Positions 44,997 to 56,563 are shown, counted from the first letter of the stretch. The stretch: 64,000 nt of DNA from Humulus lupulus (GCF_963169125.1 NC_084795.1:95476911-95540910); one strand, 5' to 3'. Program-made: numbers and translations. Notes: generated by a model not told the origin, from the letters alone.

Positions 44997-47900
44997 GCTT
45001 TCTATTGCTAGCTCTTCTTATATTGTATTGATTAACTCTGGTGCTACACATTCATTTGTTTCTAGTAAGGAAATTGATAGATTGTGTAGATCTAGTGAGT
45101 ATTATACTGCAAGGTTTGGGACTATATTGCCTACAATGGAATTGGTAGTTTCTAGGAGGTGGATTAGAGCACTGCTAGTGATGGTTGATAGTAGGGAACT
45201 ATCAGTAGACTGATCGAGTTAAGTATGGATGATTTTGATATGATCTTGGGGATGGATTGGCTGGTTAGATATGGGGCTACTATAGACTGTAGGAAGAAGA
45301 TGGTGACTTTTGAGTCTGAGGGAGAGGATCCCTTTGTTTTCGTGGGTGCGGTGCATGGACCCCGCACACCCATGATATTAGCATTGAGAGCTAGAGACCT
45401 ATTACAGGGAGGTTGTATAGATTTCCTAGCTAGTGTGATGGATACTACCAGAGTTATGCTAGCACGGCCAGGAGAGACCATATTAGCACGTGAGCTCTTC
45501 GATGTGTTTCCTGAGGATCTACCAGGAGTGACGCTACACATGGAGGTTCAGTTTGTTATTGAGTTAGCACCAGGGACTGAGCCAGTCTCTAGGGCACCAT
45601 ACAGAATGGCTCCGTTAGAACTAAAGGAATTGAAGGTACAGTTGCAAGAGCTTCTTGATTTGGGGTTTATCAGCCCTAGCTACTCGCCATAGGGTGCTCC
45701 AGTTTTGTTTGTGAATAAGAAGGAAGGGATTCTGAGAATGTGTATCGACTACAGGGAACTGAACAAGTTGACCATAAAAACAAATACCCTTTAGCAAGGA
45801 TTGATGACCTGTTCGATCAACTACAGGGAAAGATGGTGTTCTCGAAGATTGATCTATGATCTGGTTATCACCAGCTGAGGATCAAGGACGAGGATATACT
45901 GAAGATGGCCTTCCGAATGAGTTGTGGACATTATGAGTTCCTGGTCATGTCATTTGGTTTGACCAATGCTCTAGAAGCATTCATGGGATTAATGAACATG
46001 GTATGCAAGGACTTCCAAAATCAGTTTTTGATTGTCTTCATAGATGACATCTTGATTTATTCTAGTTCAGAGGCAGAACATGAGCAGCATCTCCGACAGG
46101 TATTGCAGAGATTGAGAGATTACCGGCTGTATGCCCAGTTTAAGAAGTGTGAGTTTTGGCTACCAAAAGTGACATTCATTGGACATATTGTTTGTCAATA
46201 TGGAATTAAGGTAGATCAACCTAAGGAGGAGGATTTGAGAGATTGGCCGAGACCAAGGAATGCCTTGGAGCTTAGAAGTTTCCTTGGGTTAGCGGATTAT
46301 TACAGACAGTTTGTAGAAGGGTTTTAAAAGATTGCGGCATCGATGAAAAAATTGACATAGAAGAATTTAAAGTTCGTCTAGTCAGACAAGTGTGAGAATA
46401 ACTTTCAGGAATTAAACCGATGGCTGATTACTGCTCCAGTGTTGAGTCTTCCTTCGGAGGAAGGAAAGTTTACAGTATACTGTGATAGAACCAGGTTGGG
46501 ATTGGGATGCGTGTTGATGTAGAATGAGAATTGGCAGTGGTGGTATTCGCACTGAAGGTGTGCGACATTACCTTTATGGGGAGAAGTGCGAGATATAACC
46601 GATCATAAGAGTTTGAAGTATTTCTTCACCCAGAAGGATCTAAATATGAGGTTGAGGTGTTGGCTAGAGTCGATGAAGGACTATGATTGCGACATCCTTT
46701 ACCACCCAGGGAAAGCCAACGTAGTAGCAGATGCGTTAAGCCGAAGGAGTCCGGGACAGTTCTTTAGCTCTGCACAGATATCTAGAGATTTGGCAAAAGA
46801 GATGTCTAGAGCGAGGATAAAATTGGTTGTGGGCTGGTTGGCTAACATCACTTTACAATCGACCCTTCTGGAGAGGATAAAAGAGGGTCAGTTGGTTGAT
46901 GCACAGTTACATGAAGTTGAAGGGAATGTCTTAGATGGAGTGGCTAAGGACTATTCCATTTCATAGACAGGGATACTACGGTATAAGGATAAGATCTATG
47001 TCCCGACGGATATGGGGGTTAGGGGAGAGATACTTGATGAATCCCATACTACACCTGATGTATCAGGATCTACAGATAATGTATTGATGGTCTGGGATGA
47101 AGAAGGATGTAATGGAGTACGTGGCTAAGTGTTTGACCTGTCAACAGGTGAAGGCTGAGCATTAGTGACCAGCAGGGTTGCTATAACCTTTGGGTATTCC
47201 TGAGTGGAAATGGGAGGATATTACGATGGATTTTGTGGGAGGTTTACCCAGGATAGTGGGGCTTCATGAATTGGTGTGGGTGATAGTCGACAGATACACC
47301 AAGTTAGCTCACTTTCTGCCAGTGAAGACGACCTATACTATGGATCAGTATGTGGAGTTGTACGTGAGGGAGAATGTACGTCTCCATGGGGTTCCTGTGT
47401 CCATAGTGTCAGACCGGGATCCTATCTTTACCTCCATGTTTCAGTACGACCTTTCATCCTCAAACCGATGGACAGTCTGAGAGGACGATTCAGGTTTTGG
47501 AAGACATGCTCAGGGCGTGTGTGATATACTTCAACGGGTTTTGGAGTTAGTATCTCTTGTTGATTGAGTTTTCATACAACAACAGTTACCAATCAATGAT
47601 TGGAGTAGCTCCATATGAGATATTATATGGAAGAAGGTGTAGATCACCCATTCATTAGGATGAGATGGGTGAAAGGAAGTATTTTAGATCGAAAATGGTT
47701 CAGAGGACTAATGAGGCTATCGAGAAATCCGAGCTTGAATGCTCATTTCACAAAGAAGACAAAAGCTACGCTGATCCAAAGGGTAGGGAAGTGAAGTTCG
47801 AGGTAGGGGATCACATGTTTCTGCGAGTCTCACCATTGCGAGGGGTGAGATGGTTTGGGAAAAAGGGCAAGCTGAGCGCTAGCTTTATTGGACCTTTTGA

Positions 47901-48243
47901 GATCCTGGAAAAGATTGGGTAGGTGGCCTCTAGATTGGCACTACCACTGTCATTGTCAGGAGTTCATGACGTATTCCACATTTCTATGATTCGGAAATAC
48001 GTCTCAGATACGACTCATGTGTTGAAGTATGAAATTTATAATTGTAGACAGATTTGTCTTATGAGGAGCGACCAGTTCAGGTCTTGGACAGGAAAGATAA
48101 GGTTCTACGGAACAAGAAGATTCCTCCAGTCAAAGTATTATGGAGGAATAACAGGGTCGAGAAATCAACCTGGGAGCTTGAGTCAGCGAGGCGGGATCAG
48201 TATCTTGAGTTATTCAGGTAAATTTCGAGGACAGAATTCTTAA
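44997..48243 (+). pseudogene. Chromovirus pol: protease, RT, RNase H, integrase and chromodomain-like tail
   Basis: Protease near 45028 reads INSGATHSFVS, with Asn at the catalytic Asp. A conserved post-protease MDDFDMILGMDWLVRYGATI follows. [46 protein letters not shown] (intact). RNase H: VYCDRTRLGLGCVLM, then [19 protein letters not shown] and [13 protein letters not shown]. Integrase: [35 protein letters not shown]. The C-terminus has KKGKLSASFIGPFEILEKIG, DVFHISMIRKYV and, in another frame, VKVLWRNNRVEKSTWELESA, the chromodomain-like tail of this lineage. Multiple stops and frame changes. Confidence 0.9.
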
Positions 48244-48257
48244 TACGAAGGGATAGT

Positions 48258-50581
48258 TGTAACGACCCAAAATCACTAATAAGGCTTAAGGGCCTTGATT
48301 AGCGTGCCGGGAGGGCACAAACGGTATATGTGTGATTAAATGGTTAAAATGCATTATTATGTGGCATGCATGATCAATATGATCGTATGATTATGTGATA
48401 TGCATGCTTATGAGTATTAGATATGCATGTGGGCCTTTATAGCTTATAAGGGCATATATGTGATTTTGGCCCGTTAAGGGCATAAATGTGATTGTATGTG
48501 ATAAATTGTTGAGACTACATTATTATGTGGATATATTTGCAGTATATGGCTCGAGATGGTCCTAGTGAGCAGATTAGCGAAATAATCACAACGGGGTTTA
48601 ATACTTGGCTTGATGGGAGCCTAGGGGTATTTTTAGAAAATTGGAGAATATTTTTGGATTTATTAGATATTGAATAAGTATTTGGTAATGGGATTAATTA
48701 TTAAATAGTAGGAACACTCGAGGAATTAGTCGCAATTGGGAGCGAAATGACCATTTTACCCCTAGGAACACTTTGAGGACTAATAAGTATGAGGGGAAAA
48801 ATAGTCTTTTTAGGGGTGAAGTGATATACCTTATTTCATTCTAGACTTAACCAGAAAATCACTTAGAACCCCCAGCTCACTTTCATTTCACTCTCTCTCA
48901 CGTACTCACTCTCTCTCGCATTCTCTCTTATTGTGCTTTGAAGTTAAGGAAGGAAAAGGGCAGAAAATTTAGGCCTTAAGTTGGCATTCTTGAAGGAAAT
49001 TGAAGGAAAAGGAGATGCTTGAGCTGGTGAAGGTCTTAAGTTAGGTTTTAGGGTGCTTAAGCTGTAATTGAGGTAAGTTCCTTATCAATGATCAAGTTAA
49101 GAAATAATGGTGTTTAAGTTGAATTAGACTGGGTTTTTGGGTAATAAATAGCTAATGATTTGGGATATAAACTTTATTATGTATTGTCATGATTTTGTGT
49201 TTAATTGGGTGATTAAAAGTCTTAGATTCATAGCTAAACTTGGCTTGGTTGGGAGTTTCTTCTGAGTTGAATTATGGGAAAATTAGCTAGGAGAAGTGTG
49301 AAGAAAACCCAGTATTTCTGGGTACGAAGGGGGCACGTCGCGACACAGCCCAGGGGCACCGCGACGCGTGTGGCCTTTAGGCTTGGGTGTGCTCTCTGAG
49401 TTGGGGGCGTGCCGCGACCGTAGGAGGCAAGTCGCGGCCCGCCTCCCCTGTGGCTTGGGTTTTTGGTCTCTGATTTGAGGGCAAGTCGCGACCCTTGGGG
49501 CCAAGCGCGACCCTCCTAGGGATTTTTAACTTGGGATGGAATCTAAAATAGGTAAGGCTTGGGGGTTCGAACCTAGGCGCTCCGGACAATTTCTACTACC
49601 CAGTTTAGTAGAAATTGAGGTCCCGGAGGCTATTTTTTATCTCCTAAGTATTTATTTGGATTAGAAGTTGATGATTACCCATTGGCCACTATGATAAGGT
49701 TTATCGCCAAGGCTCAGGACTGAGGATCGTGCTGAGGACTGTTCTATTATCTTCGCTCAGAAGTCAAGGTAAGAAAACTGCACCCTTGAGTGGTTATAAC
49801 GGGCATGAGATTCCCAATACTTGAACATGTTTACTGTATGGTTAAATGATTGACTTGGCATATAAGAATGAATGGCCTAAGAGAGCCGGGGCTGATAATT
49901 TGCGCACAGGATGCGACTCGACCACTGTGAGCTGAGGTCAGGTAGATAAACGCTGGACTCAGCAAAAGCGAGCCGAAGTCAGTGGGGTAAATAGAGGGCG
50001 CAGCCTAAGGGCACCGACCCTGAATATTGTATATTAATTGAGATAAATTGCTGAATGTATATGTTTACTGATATTAGTTTGATGTCTATGACTTGTTGAA
50101 TATTTGGATAATCGTTTTATGGTTGAATGATTATCATCATAGATTATGTATTACTGTTATAGTTTTCTTGCTGGGCTTTGGCTCACGGGTACTACGTGGT
50201 GCAGGTAAAGACAAGGGTAAGATTTATCAACCATGAGTTGGAGAGCTCTGGGGGGAGATGTACATAGTTAGCTGCTCTTCTGCCACGACCGAGGGAATGT
50301 ACAGGGACAGAACCTAAAACTTGTATTTTTCCATTAGAATGGCCATTGGATTGTATATAACTTTTGATAATTTTGTAACTTTGTCTCTTACATCCTGTTT
50401 TTGGGATCCCATGTACCAAACATCTATTTTAACAAAAAATTAACCGTTTATGATCGAAATCTTATAAGCCTAATCTGATTGTTGACCCTAGGTTCACATT
50501 TGTATTCAAATGACTTGATTAGAAAGCCCTGCACTATTTTAACTACACAGTCTTCCAGTCTTGGTTATGCAGGATGTTACA
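48258..50581 (+). repeat. 3' LTR of the chromovirus
   Basis: 2,324 bp, direct repeat of 41090-43437 with scattered substitutions and small indels. GC-rich block at about 49320-49520. Ends GATGTTACA. Confidence 0.95.
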
Positions 50582-51055
50582 TTTATGTTTTCCTCTCCAA
50601 TGTTGCGGAGGAATGTTGGCTGGTCGAGCGTTGGGGTTGGGCTCTCAAATGGTCACTCTCGTTGGTCGGCGCCTTTGGGGCTATGACACATCCTGTTTCT
50701 GTTTGGGGTTTTCTTGTTAATCTTTGCCATCTCCAGTAACACTCCCCGAAGTTGATTCCATCACCTCTCGGTGAGGCCGTTAAAGGCCAACTAGCCTCAA
50801 ATTGATTTCCGTGACCAAATCCTTGACGCTTTTTCTATATGCATCATGCTATCCAGGGCTGCAACTCTTATCTCCATCTCTGGAGTGGGTTCTTGTCAGT
50901 GCCATGGACCTAGGCACAATGAAAGCCTACTAAGAACAAGGAAAATATACAAAGTGACTAGAGGAATGTCGAATAGAGATTAAAGAATTTACCTCCTCGG
51001 GTGAAAGCCATATTGTCTGCGATCAGGTCAGTTGTGAGGAAGTACGCTTGGAAGT
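50582..51055 (-). pseudogene. Tat2 antisense gene, 5' portion cut off by the chromovirus
   Basis: On the minus strand MAKINKKTPNRNRMCHSPKG (ATG at 50728-50730), one TGA, then PTLDQPTFLRNIGEENIKK leads up to the chromovirus insertion and on to KLPEYAGSI at 41089. The join is off by a base or two, perhaps from the A run. The 325 bp upstream (50731-51055) has another ATG and a candidate donor near 51000 but no recognisable domain; leader sequence is likely. Tat3 begins at 51056. Confidence 0.5.
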
Positions 51056-52421
51056 TGTTGACGGTAAGAACTCGTCAACGATTTAAGGTTAGAAAACTCA
51101 AATTATATTATGAAAGATAGTTGAGAATAAGATGAAATGAACCTGGAAAAGAAGAGAATGCAAAACTTTAATGGTGCAAACGTCTTATATCCCTTAATTG
51201 TTTGTCCATACAATGAATTTTCCAACCCCCAAACCTCAGGGGTCGAAACCTATTTAAAGGAGGGCTCTATTGGCCGCTGATACAAGTAAGTCCCAGGGGA
51301 CAAGGACGTATGCAGGTACATTGTCAGGATAGTGGCTGAGGACATAGTGGTGTCTACCCTGACGATGCCAAAGTAGTGGTGTAGGACATCGTACTGTCGA
51401 CTCTGGTATATGGTCGGGGGTGCTCAGGTAGTGCCTCCACCCTCCGTACAAGTTCATACTACCATTACTCGTCAGACGCGGATGACAGGGCCATGCCTCT
51501 GTCCCCTTCCTGATCGTACATCCCAGTCAGTACACGTACCTTGTACCCAGTCATCCTCATCAATTCATGTTTGGCACCTAAGGATTATTTGACATACCCA
51601 TTTGGTGTTTTCAAGTGTTCCTCGTACGCATATTGAGGAGGCTCCAAACTTTACTTTTCATGAGAAGCCTAGGAGCAGGGGTGCCTCGCTGGTGGCACCT
51701 ACTTCTAGAAAGGAACTAGGGCCTCTTCAGCGAGGCACAGGGTGTTGGTGGCGAGACAAGGTTGACATGGGTGATGCAGTGAGGCTGGCCTACTGTGGTC
51801 ACATGGAGGCGAGGCGAGGGACACGGGAGATGCAGCGAAGCTGGCCTGTTGCGGTCGCATGGAGGCTTGGCTCCAGACACGGGAGATACGGCGAGGGTGC
51901 CTCGCATAGTGAGGTTGGCCTGTTGCGGTCCAATGGAGGTAAGGCGCGGGACACAAGAGATGCAACGAGGCTGGCCTGTTGCGGTCACATTGAGGCGAGG
52001 CACGGGACATGGGAGATGCAGCAAGGCTGCACCCTCGCATAGCAAGGCTGGCCTATTACGGTCACATGGAGGGGAGAAGCGATGTCTTGCGCAGACACCG
52101 CGCGCACAGGGGAGGCGCACCGAGGACCCACGCACAGCGAAGGTGACGGGCGTGCAGGAGGCTAGCCGAGGACCCTCAAATAGCGAGGATGTTATGCGCA
52201 TGGGTAACCGGCCGAGGACCCTCACATAGTGAGGGTGGATCTCTTAGCCTAACTTCTCTTATGCCATGTGACGCCCTTGCCCCATCGTGCATGTGGAAAG
52301 TAGCCAAGTGAGGCTCTTGCCCCTTCGTCCCACTAGCATGTGTCTCATAGTCTTTAAGGTGCCTCGTAGCGTAGAGGTTCTCCTGAACAAAATTCACAAG
52401 GGAAGAATTCCTACATTCACA
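51056..52421 (-). repeat. 3' LTR of Tat3
   Basis: The left edge is firm from comparison with 63257. The right edge at 52421 is my best reading: on the minus strand a purine tract ATCAGGGGCAAG is followed by TGTGAATG, a TG start after the kind of tract seen in Tat1. It contains tandem repeats (51775-52075). The TATA position reads tatttaaa at 51251-51258 against tatttata in the right LTR. Frames inside the LTR are products of the repeats. Confidence 0.75.
51775..52075. repeat. Tandem repeats of about 55-75 bp in the Tat3 LTR
   Basis: Five imperfect copies, each with aggctggcctgttgcggtc or a variant followed by acatggaggcgaggc and a gggagatgcag motif. GC-rich compared with the surroundings. 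The right LTR enters a similar block at about 63960 before the window ends. Confidence 0.88.
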
Positions 52422-52433
52422 CTTGCCCCTGAT
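52422..52433 (-). promoter_or_regulatory. Candidate polypurine tract next to the Tat3 3' LTR
   Basis: Minus-strand ATCAGGGGCAAG directly upstream of the inferred LTR start. Confidence 0.5.
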
Positions 52434-52753
52434 TGTATAAGTACACTTTTAAGTATGTTTATAGAGTTTTTCTTTTACTCTGGTTTTATATGGCTGGCAA
52501 GTTTTGGGAGACTCAACCTTGGTGTGCTATCCAATGTTGCTTAAAGAAACACAAAGTGGGCTTTGAGGTTGTGTTTCTCTATAGTGTCCAAAGAAACACA
52601 AAAACCATCTATTTTTTGGGATGATCCAAGTGTGTCCCTAAGATTGAATGAGGGCCAACCATTTCCAAGCGCGGATCCCAATGTTACCAGTGCTTCTGAT
52701 CTCCACCCTTCATGTGAATTCGAATCCAAGGACTAGGAGGCCTTGACTTCCCC

Positions 52754-52761
52754 TATAAATA
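52754..52761 (+). promoter_or_regulatory. TATA box for the Tat3 antisense gene
   Basis: TATAAATA on the plus strand, about 330 bp outside the LTR edge and 560 bp before the ATG. Downstream leader introns can be read at 52874-52968 (GTAATT to CAG, 95 bp) and 53095-53265 (GTATG to TAG, 171 bp). Arrangement parallels Tat1. Confidence 0.55.
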
Positions 52762-53313
52762 CCCCAACGCTTGAAGTCACTTCTACACACCAAGACTTAC
52801 CTAGCCTAGTGGTATTCCTCTAAGCCACTTTCAAGAGCTCAAAGGTTCTATCCTCCATAGAAGCATTCTTGAGGTAATTTCCTCCCCATTTCATTTATTC
52901 ATCCTCCTTCTTTCCTTTTTTTATTTATTTATTTTTCTCTTTTTTCTATTTATTTCTCCTTATATCAGGCTTGCATTGCGGTGATGCTAGGACTTCTCTT
53001 GCTGCTAAGGTCTCGTCCTCGCTTATCGCTCGTCCAAACTTACGCCCCCACAAGTCTATCCTTGCACACTCGCGGCTCCATACATATACCTCCAGGTATG
53101 CCCCCTTCCTCCAATGATACATATGCTTTCTTTATCTATTATGCGGGGGTAGAATTACTGGATGAAATGCACTCATTCTTTAGAGGTTGTCATTCTCTTT
53201 TTGTATGGCCTTTCAAGTACATAAGCATAGACCCTTTTCTTATACCCCTCATACTCATGTTGTAGACATAGGGTTATCCTTACGCACATACGCCCTCGAG
53301 TTTTAGCTGGTAC

Positions 53314-55789
53314 ATGGCATTTAGGCGATGTCCCGAAGGTTCATCTAATGTTGAATTCATTGAGTTGTCATCCTATGACTCTGAGGCCGACGTTTTCAGA
53401 CCCTCTAATCGTGGGGGTGTGCAAAAGCTCTACCACCAGAGACTGTCCGACCTCAGGCAAAAAGCATGCGGCCTGGAGAAGGAGCTAGAATCTATTACTA
53501 GTGACGAGGGTTTAGGTTTCTCCCCATGGCATGCGACGTACGTTTCCCATCTACAATCGACCCTTCAGGACTACCTTTCTGAAATTGCTTGCCTAGAAGA
53601 AAACTTGCCCCCTTAGCCTTTTTCCTTTTGTGCTGACGAGTCTCCCAGTCGTAGGGGTCCCTTCTCCGAAGGCGATAAATGTGAATCAATTGAACCTGAG
53701 TTTCTTTCTATGATCCCACCCACGCTTCCTCCCCTACCCTCGGTCCTATGCCCTAGGGTCAAGCAAACTGCTGGTAGATATAAGACGCGTGAGGGGTCTT
53801 CCTGGATCCTCAGAAAGTCTATTGCTCACAGACTGCCTATCTCTGTCCAGGTACCCGAGATGCCGAAGAGAACCTCCAACACTTCTGAAGATGCGGGTAG
53901 GTCTAGCCTTACCAACATTAAGCTGGCCAACATGTTAAAGGCTCATAAGCTAGCATCAGATCTCAAGTTTGTCATCCCAAAGCGAGATGAACGCGCATCT
54001 GACTCGCCCGAAGGGCTCATGGCCTTCAGTGACTCCATCATCAAATTGGGTGGGGCTCTGCTGCTTCGCCCCTGCTTCATCAGAGTACTTAACTATTTTG
54101 AATTGGTGCCTCTACTACTGTCCCCCAATTCTTGGGTGATGCTCAGTAGCTTATACATGCTATACCAACAGGTGCACTCTAGAGGGCCTTCCATGAGCGA
54201 GGTTTATTACCTCTTCACTCTAAGGGAGAATTCATCTGCTCCCTGGTTCTACCAGCTTTAGAAAGCTGCAACCCATAAAGGGTATCCCCTCGTGGAGGGT
54301 TCTATTTCAAACAGGGGCTCGTGGAAAACCGACTACTTCTTTACTTATAGCGGGTCCACCCAAAATACTCGCTTGAACACTCCAAGTAAGGCAATTCTCA
54401 CCTTGAGTTCATACACGAGAGGTTTTTCTTTTACTCTTCTTTTCTTTCATGGTTTATCTAACCATAGTTATTTCTTTTCTCTTGATGGCAGGTCTTGTAG
54501 GGGTTGTTGGTTCTACCTTGAAATCTTCGGCTTGCGATTGGGTGATGAAGATCCTGGACTTGCCGGCTGAGTGGAAACATGCCTGTGCTCTTTTTATAGA
54601 GAGCAACCTTCACTTGTACAAGTTACTGACCCCAGACAAATCTGTCTCTTTATGATCCACCTCATTTGAATCTCCAGGTCCGTGGCTATACGGCCATGAT
54701 GAAGGTAATTATGACGAGGTAGCCGATACGGACTATGTCTACCCATCGGGTGATCGTATGGACAATGAGGAGACGGTTGTGTCTGAGATCTACTCGTGTC
54801 TACAATCTTTGGCCAACAAGGTTAGGGACATGGTCGACGATGGACACATCGGTGGTGTTATTTCTTGGGTGCCACCATCGATGCTTGGCGACGAGTTTTC
54901 CTTCAACGCCTCTGGCCTTCGCCCTTCCGCGCCTAAAAGGAATTTCGTCATTCCTTCTTTTATTGGGGCTCCTCTACCCTCGAGGGGGTGTTCTAGGCGA
55001 GGGTCTCCGGGCGCCTCTTTATCTAAGGAGATGACTCTGCACTCTTGTGCCCCCTACACCTCTGCGGATGGATCATGACCTTGTCGGTCCTCTTCCCTTT
55101 CCAAATGTTCCTCTGTCGGCACACACATCTCCCCCGGTCAAGCTTATGCTTCCGCCTCTGAAGATCATCCTCTCGCAAGGCAGTATGGAGAAGCCATGAG
55201 CCATCATCTGGGAAACTTTCCCAAAGGTGAGTGGGGAACCTTGCATGACGTCCTCGACGTTGAGCTAAAAGACGCCTATATGCGAGCCTCCTTGTAGGTA
55301 CTTGTTAAAACCTTTGAATAATAATTTTTTTTGTTTTGATATCGCTTGACCCCCAAGGTTTTATTCTATGATTTTTCTTTTGGCCTTACTTAGGCTTCTA
55401 TCCTAGGTCACCGACTTATCGCCTCAAGCTCTTCATCCACACAACGACTTCAACACCAGCTTGAGGAGGCCATGGGGAACCTTTCGATGGTCGAGGTTGA
55501 GAAGGATGACTTGGAGGTTCAAGTGTCCGAGGTAGTTCAACAGAGGGACGCTGCTTTATCGCAGGCTGTATCGACCTCTCGCTCCAACACCAAGCTAGAA
55601 GCTACCATCCATACCCTGAACGAGAGGATTGCTATGCTTGAGGCCGAGCTTGTAAATGTTGAGAATGGCATAGTTGAGCGTACGCTGCATGCCGTGTTGA
55701 GGACCAACCCTGTCGTTGACCTATCTCCCTTTGGAGATTATGCGGTTGAGAAAATCTCAGAGTGTAATGGTCGAGAAGGAGACTTGTAG
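53314..55789 (+). pseudogene. Tat3 antisense gene: PF04195-like domain and coiled coil, spliced
   Basis: Reads MAFRRCPEGSSNVEFIELSS from 53314. A first exon (53314-54385) holds a short coiled coil and the PF04195-like domain (KLGGALLLRPCFIRVLNYFE, SEVYYLFTLRENSSAPWFYQ, SWKTDYFFTYSG). Intron 54386-54491 (106 bp) joins NTPS to LVGVVGSTLK in frame. Exon 2 (54492-55297) includes LPAEWKHACALFIESNLHLY and NFVIPSFIGAPLP. Intron 55298-55393 (96 bp) leads to exon 3 (55394-55789) with a coiled coil (LQQ/LQHQLEEAMGNLSMVEVE region, then TKLEATIHTLNERIAMLEAE) and a natural end. Every defect I see is a stop codon (53614 TAG, 54259 TAG, 54653 TGA, 55076 TGA, 55295 TAG, the last at an expected CAG exon end); no frameshift. 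Function unknown. Confidence 0.8.
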
Positions 55790-56308
55790 ATTCCTTTGGA
55801 TTCGGTTTACATATGTTGTTTCCATGTAATACCTCATATTGTTTCCCCTTTCTCTTTTTGTGTTTATTGAACTTAAGGGACTTTAGTAAGCCCCTCTTAT
55901 TATTAATATTTGTGGATTACATATCTCTTTCTCAATATGATGATGATAATCTTTCTGGTGCACCTTGATTATACTTTTAAGGACACGTTAACCCATTGGG
56001 TTATTGGGGTCCTTTTATATTCTTTGCGCACGCTTGTTACTTTTTGCGAGAAGCGTCCTTCTCGTTATTATGCATAGTACTATTTCTTCAAGGGTCTCTT
56101 TTAGGATCCTTTTTGGCTAGCCGAATTAGTGGCCATTCTAGACTTATTGGGAGATTCTTTTCCTTATGGCCTCACCCCCTGCGGGGGTGTCAGCCTTTAG
56201 TTGGAGGTCATCCTTTTAAACTATCCCCTTGATATTCATAAGGGTAGCTAATCCTTTTGAATATAAGAGATAGGAGTTTTTTTTTTTTTTTTTTTTGCTT
56301 ATACACGT
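55790..56308. other. Tat3 3' region between antisense gene and pol
   Basis: No gene. Contains a probable polyadenylation region for the antisense gene (tattaatattt near 55900) and a T18 run at 56279-56296. Confidence 0.5.
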
Positions 56309-56331
56309 GCCCCTTTCCTGCCCCCAAGTGC
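56309..56331 (-). promoter_or_regulatory. Internal polypurine-like tract of Tat3
   Basis: Minus strand reads acttgggggcaggaaaggg, beyond the pol stop, where Tat1 and Tat2 have cttggggggca. Confidence 0.5.
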
Positions 56332-56563
56332 TTGGTGAAATTTATTCCATCAGGCACTTTGGTTGATGCTCGCATAGAGAAGAAAAATAACATGCGAAGT
56401 TATGAACAGTTTCATTTATTGTAGGCAGGTTACAACGACATATATGAAATGTTTACATCTACTTGGGAGGTTATCTAGGTAACCTCTTTGATTCTTATCT
56501 ACTAAGTTAACATAACATGCAACAAACTAAACATAGATATTCCTTGCATCGGATGTGGAAGTC

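Larger units (their letters stand above)
41090..50581 (+). mobile_element. Ty3/gypsy chromovirus (Tekay/Del-type), complete but decayed
   Basis: LTRs of 2.35 kb (41090-43437) and 2.32 kb (48258-50581) enclose a 4.8-kb body. The primer site tggtatcagagc matches initiator methionine tRNA. Gag, protease, RT, RNase H, integrase and a C-terminal chromodomain-like tail are in the usual order. It is inserted in the Tat2 antisense gene. Flanking 5-mers are ttttt (41085-41089) and tttat (50582-50586), so the target duplication carries one difference or is not preserved. Two solo LTRs of the same family occur at 22664 and 59843. Confidence 0.92.
32241..51055 (+). mobile_element. Ty3/gypsy retrotransposon Tat2 (Tat-like), interrupted, 3' LTR outside window
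   Basis: Begins with an LTR inside the copia integrase gene. Gag, protease, RT, RNase H and integrase follow to 39151, then an internal polypurine-like tract and an antisense gene. The antisense gene is cut at 41089 by a chromovirus (41090-50581) and resumes at 50582; at 51056 Tat3 begins. The 3' LTR of Tat2 and the closing copia target duplication must lie beyond the window. Sequence is related to Tat1 but diverged, with the same primer site. Confidence 0.88.

Noticed and set aside
51775..52075. Possible CRISPR-like array
   Set aside because: Units are imperfect tandem repeats without unique spacers, in a plant retrotransposon LTR.
51602..52229. Overlapping open frames of 110-170 codons on both strands
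   Set aside because: Created by the GC-rich tandem repeats of the Tat3 LTR, where stops are rare in all frames; no match to any family and the right LTR repeats them.
52287..52624. Hydrophobic frames that could suggest an envelope-like protein
   Set aside because: They span the Tat3 LTR border and the promoter of the antisense gene, are short, and have no signal-peptide plus fusion-type layout.
56279..56296. T18 run as a terminator or a LINE tail
   Set aside because: No target duplication or LINE 3' end next to it; a simple homopolymer in the Tat3 noncoding region.
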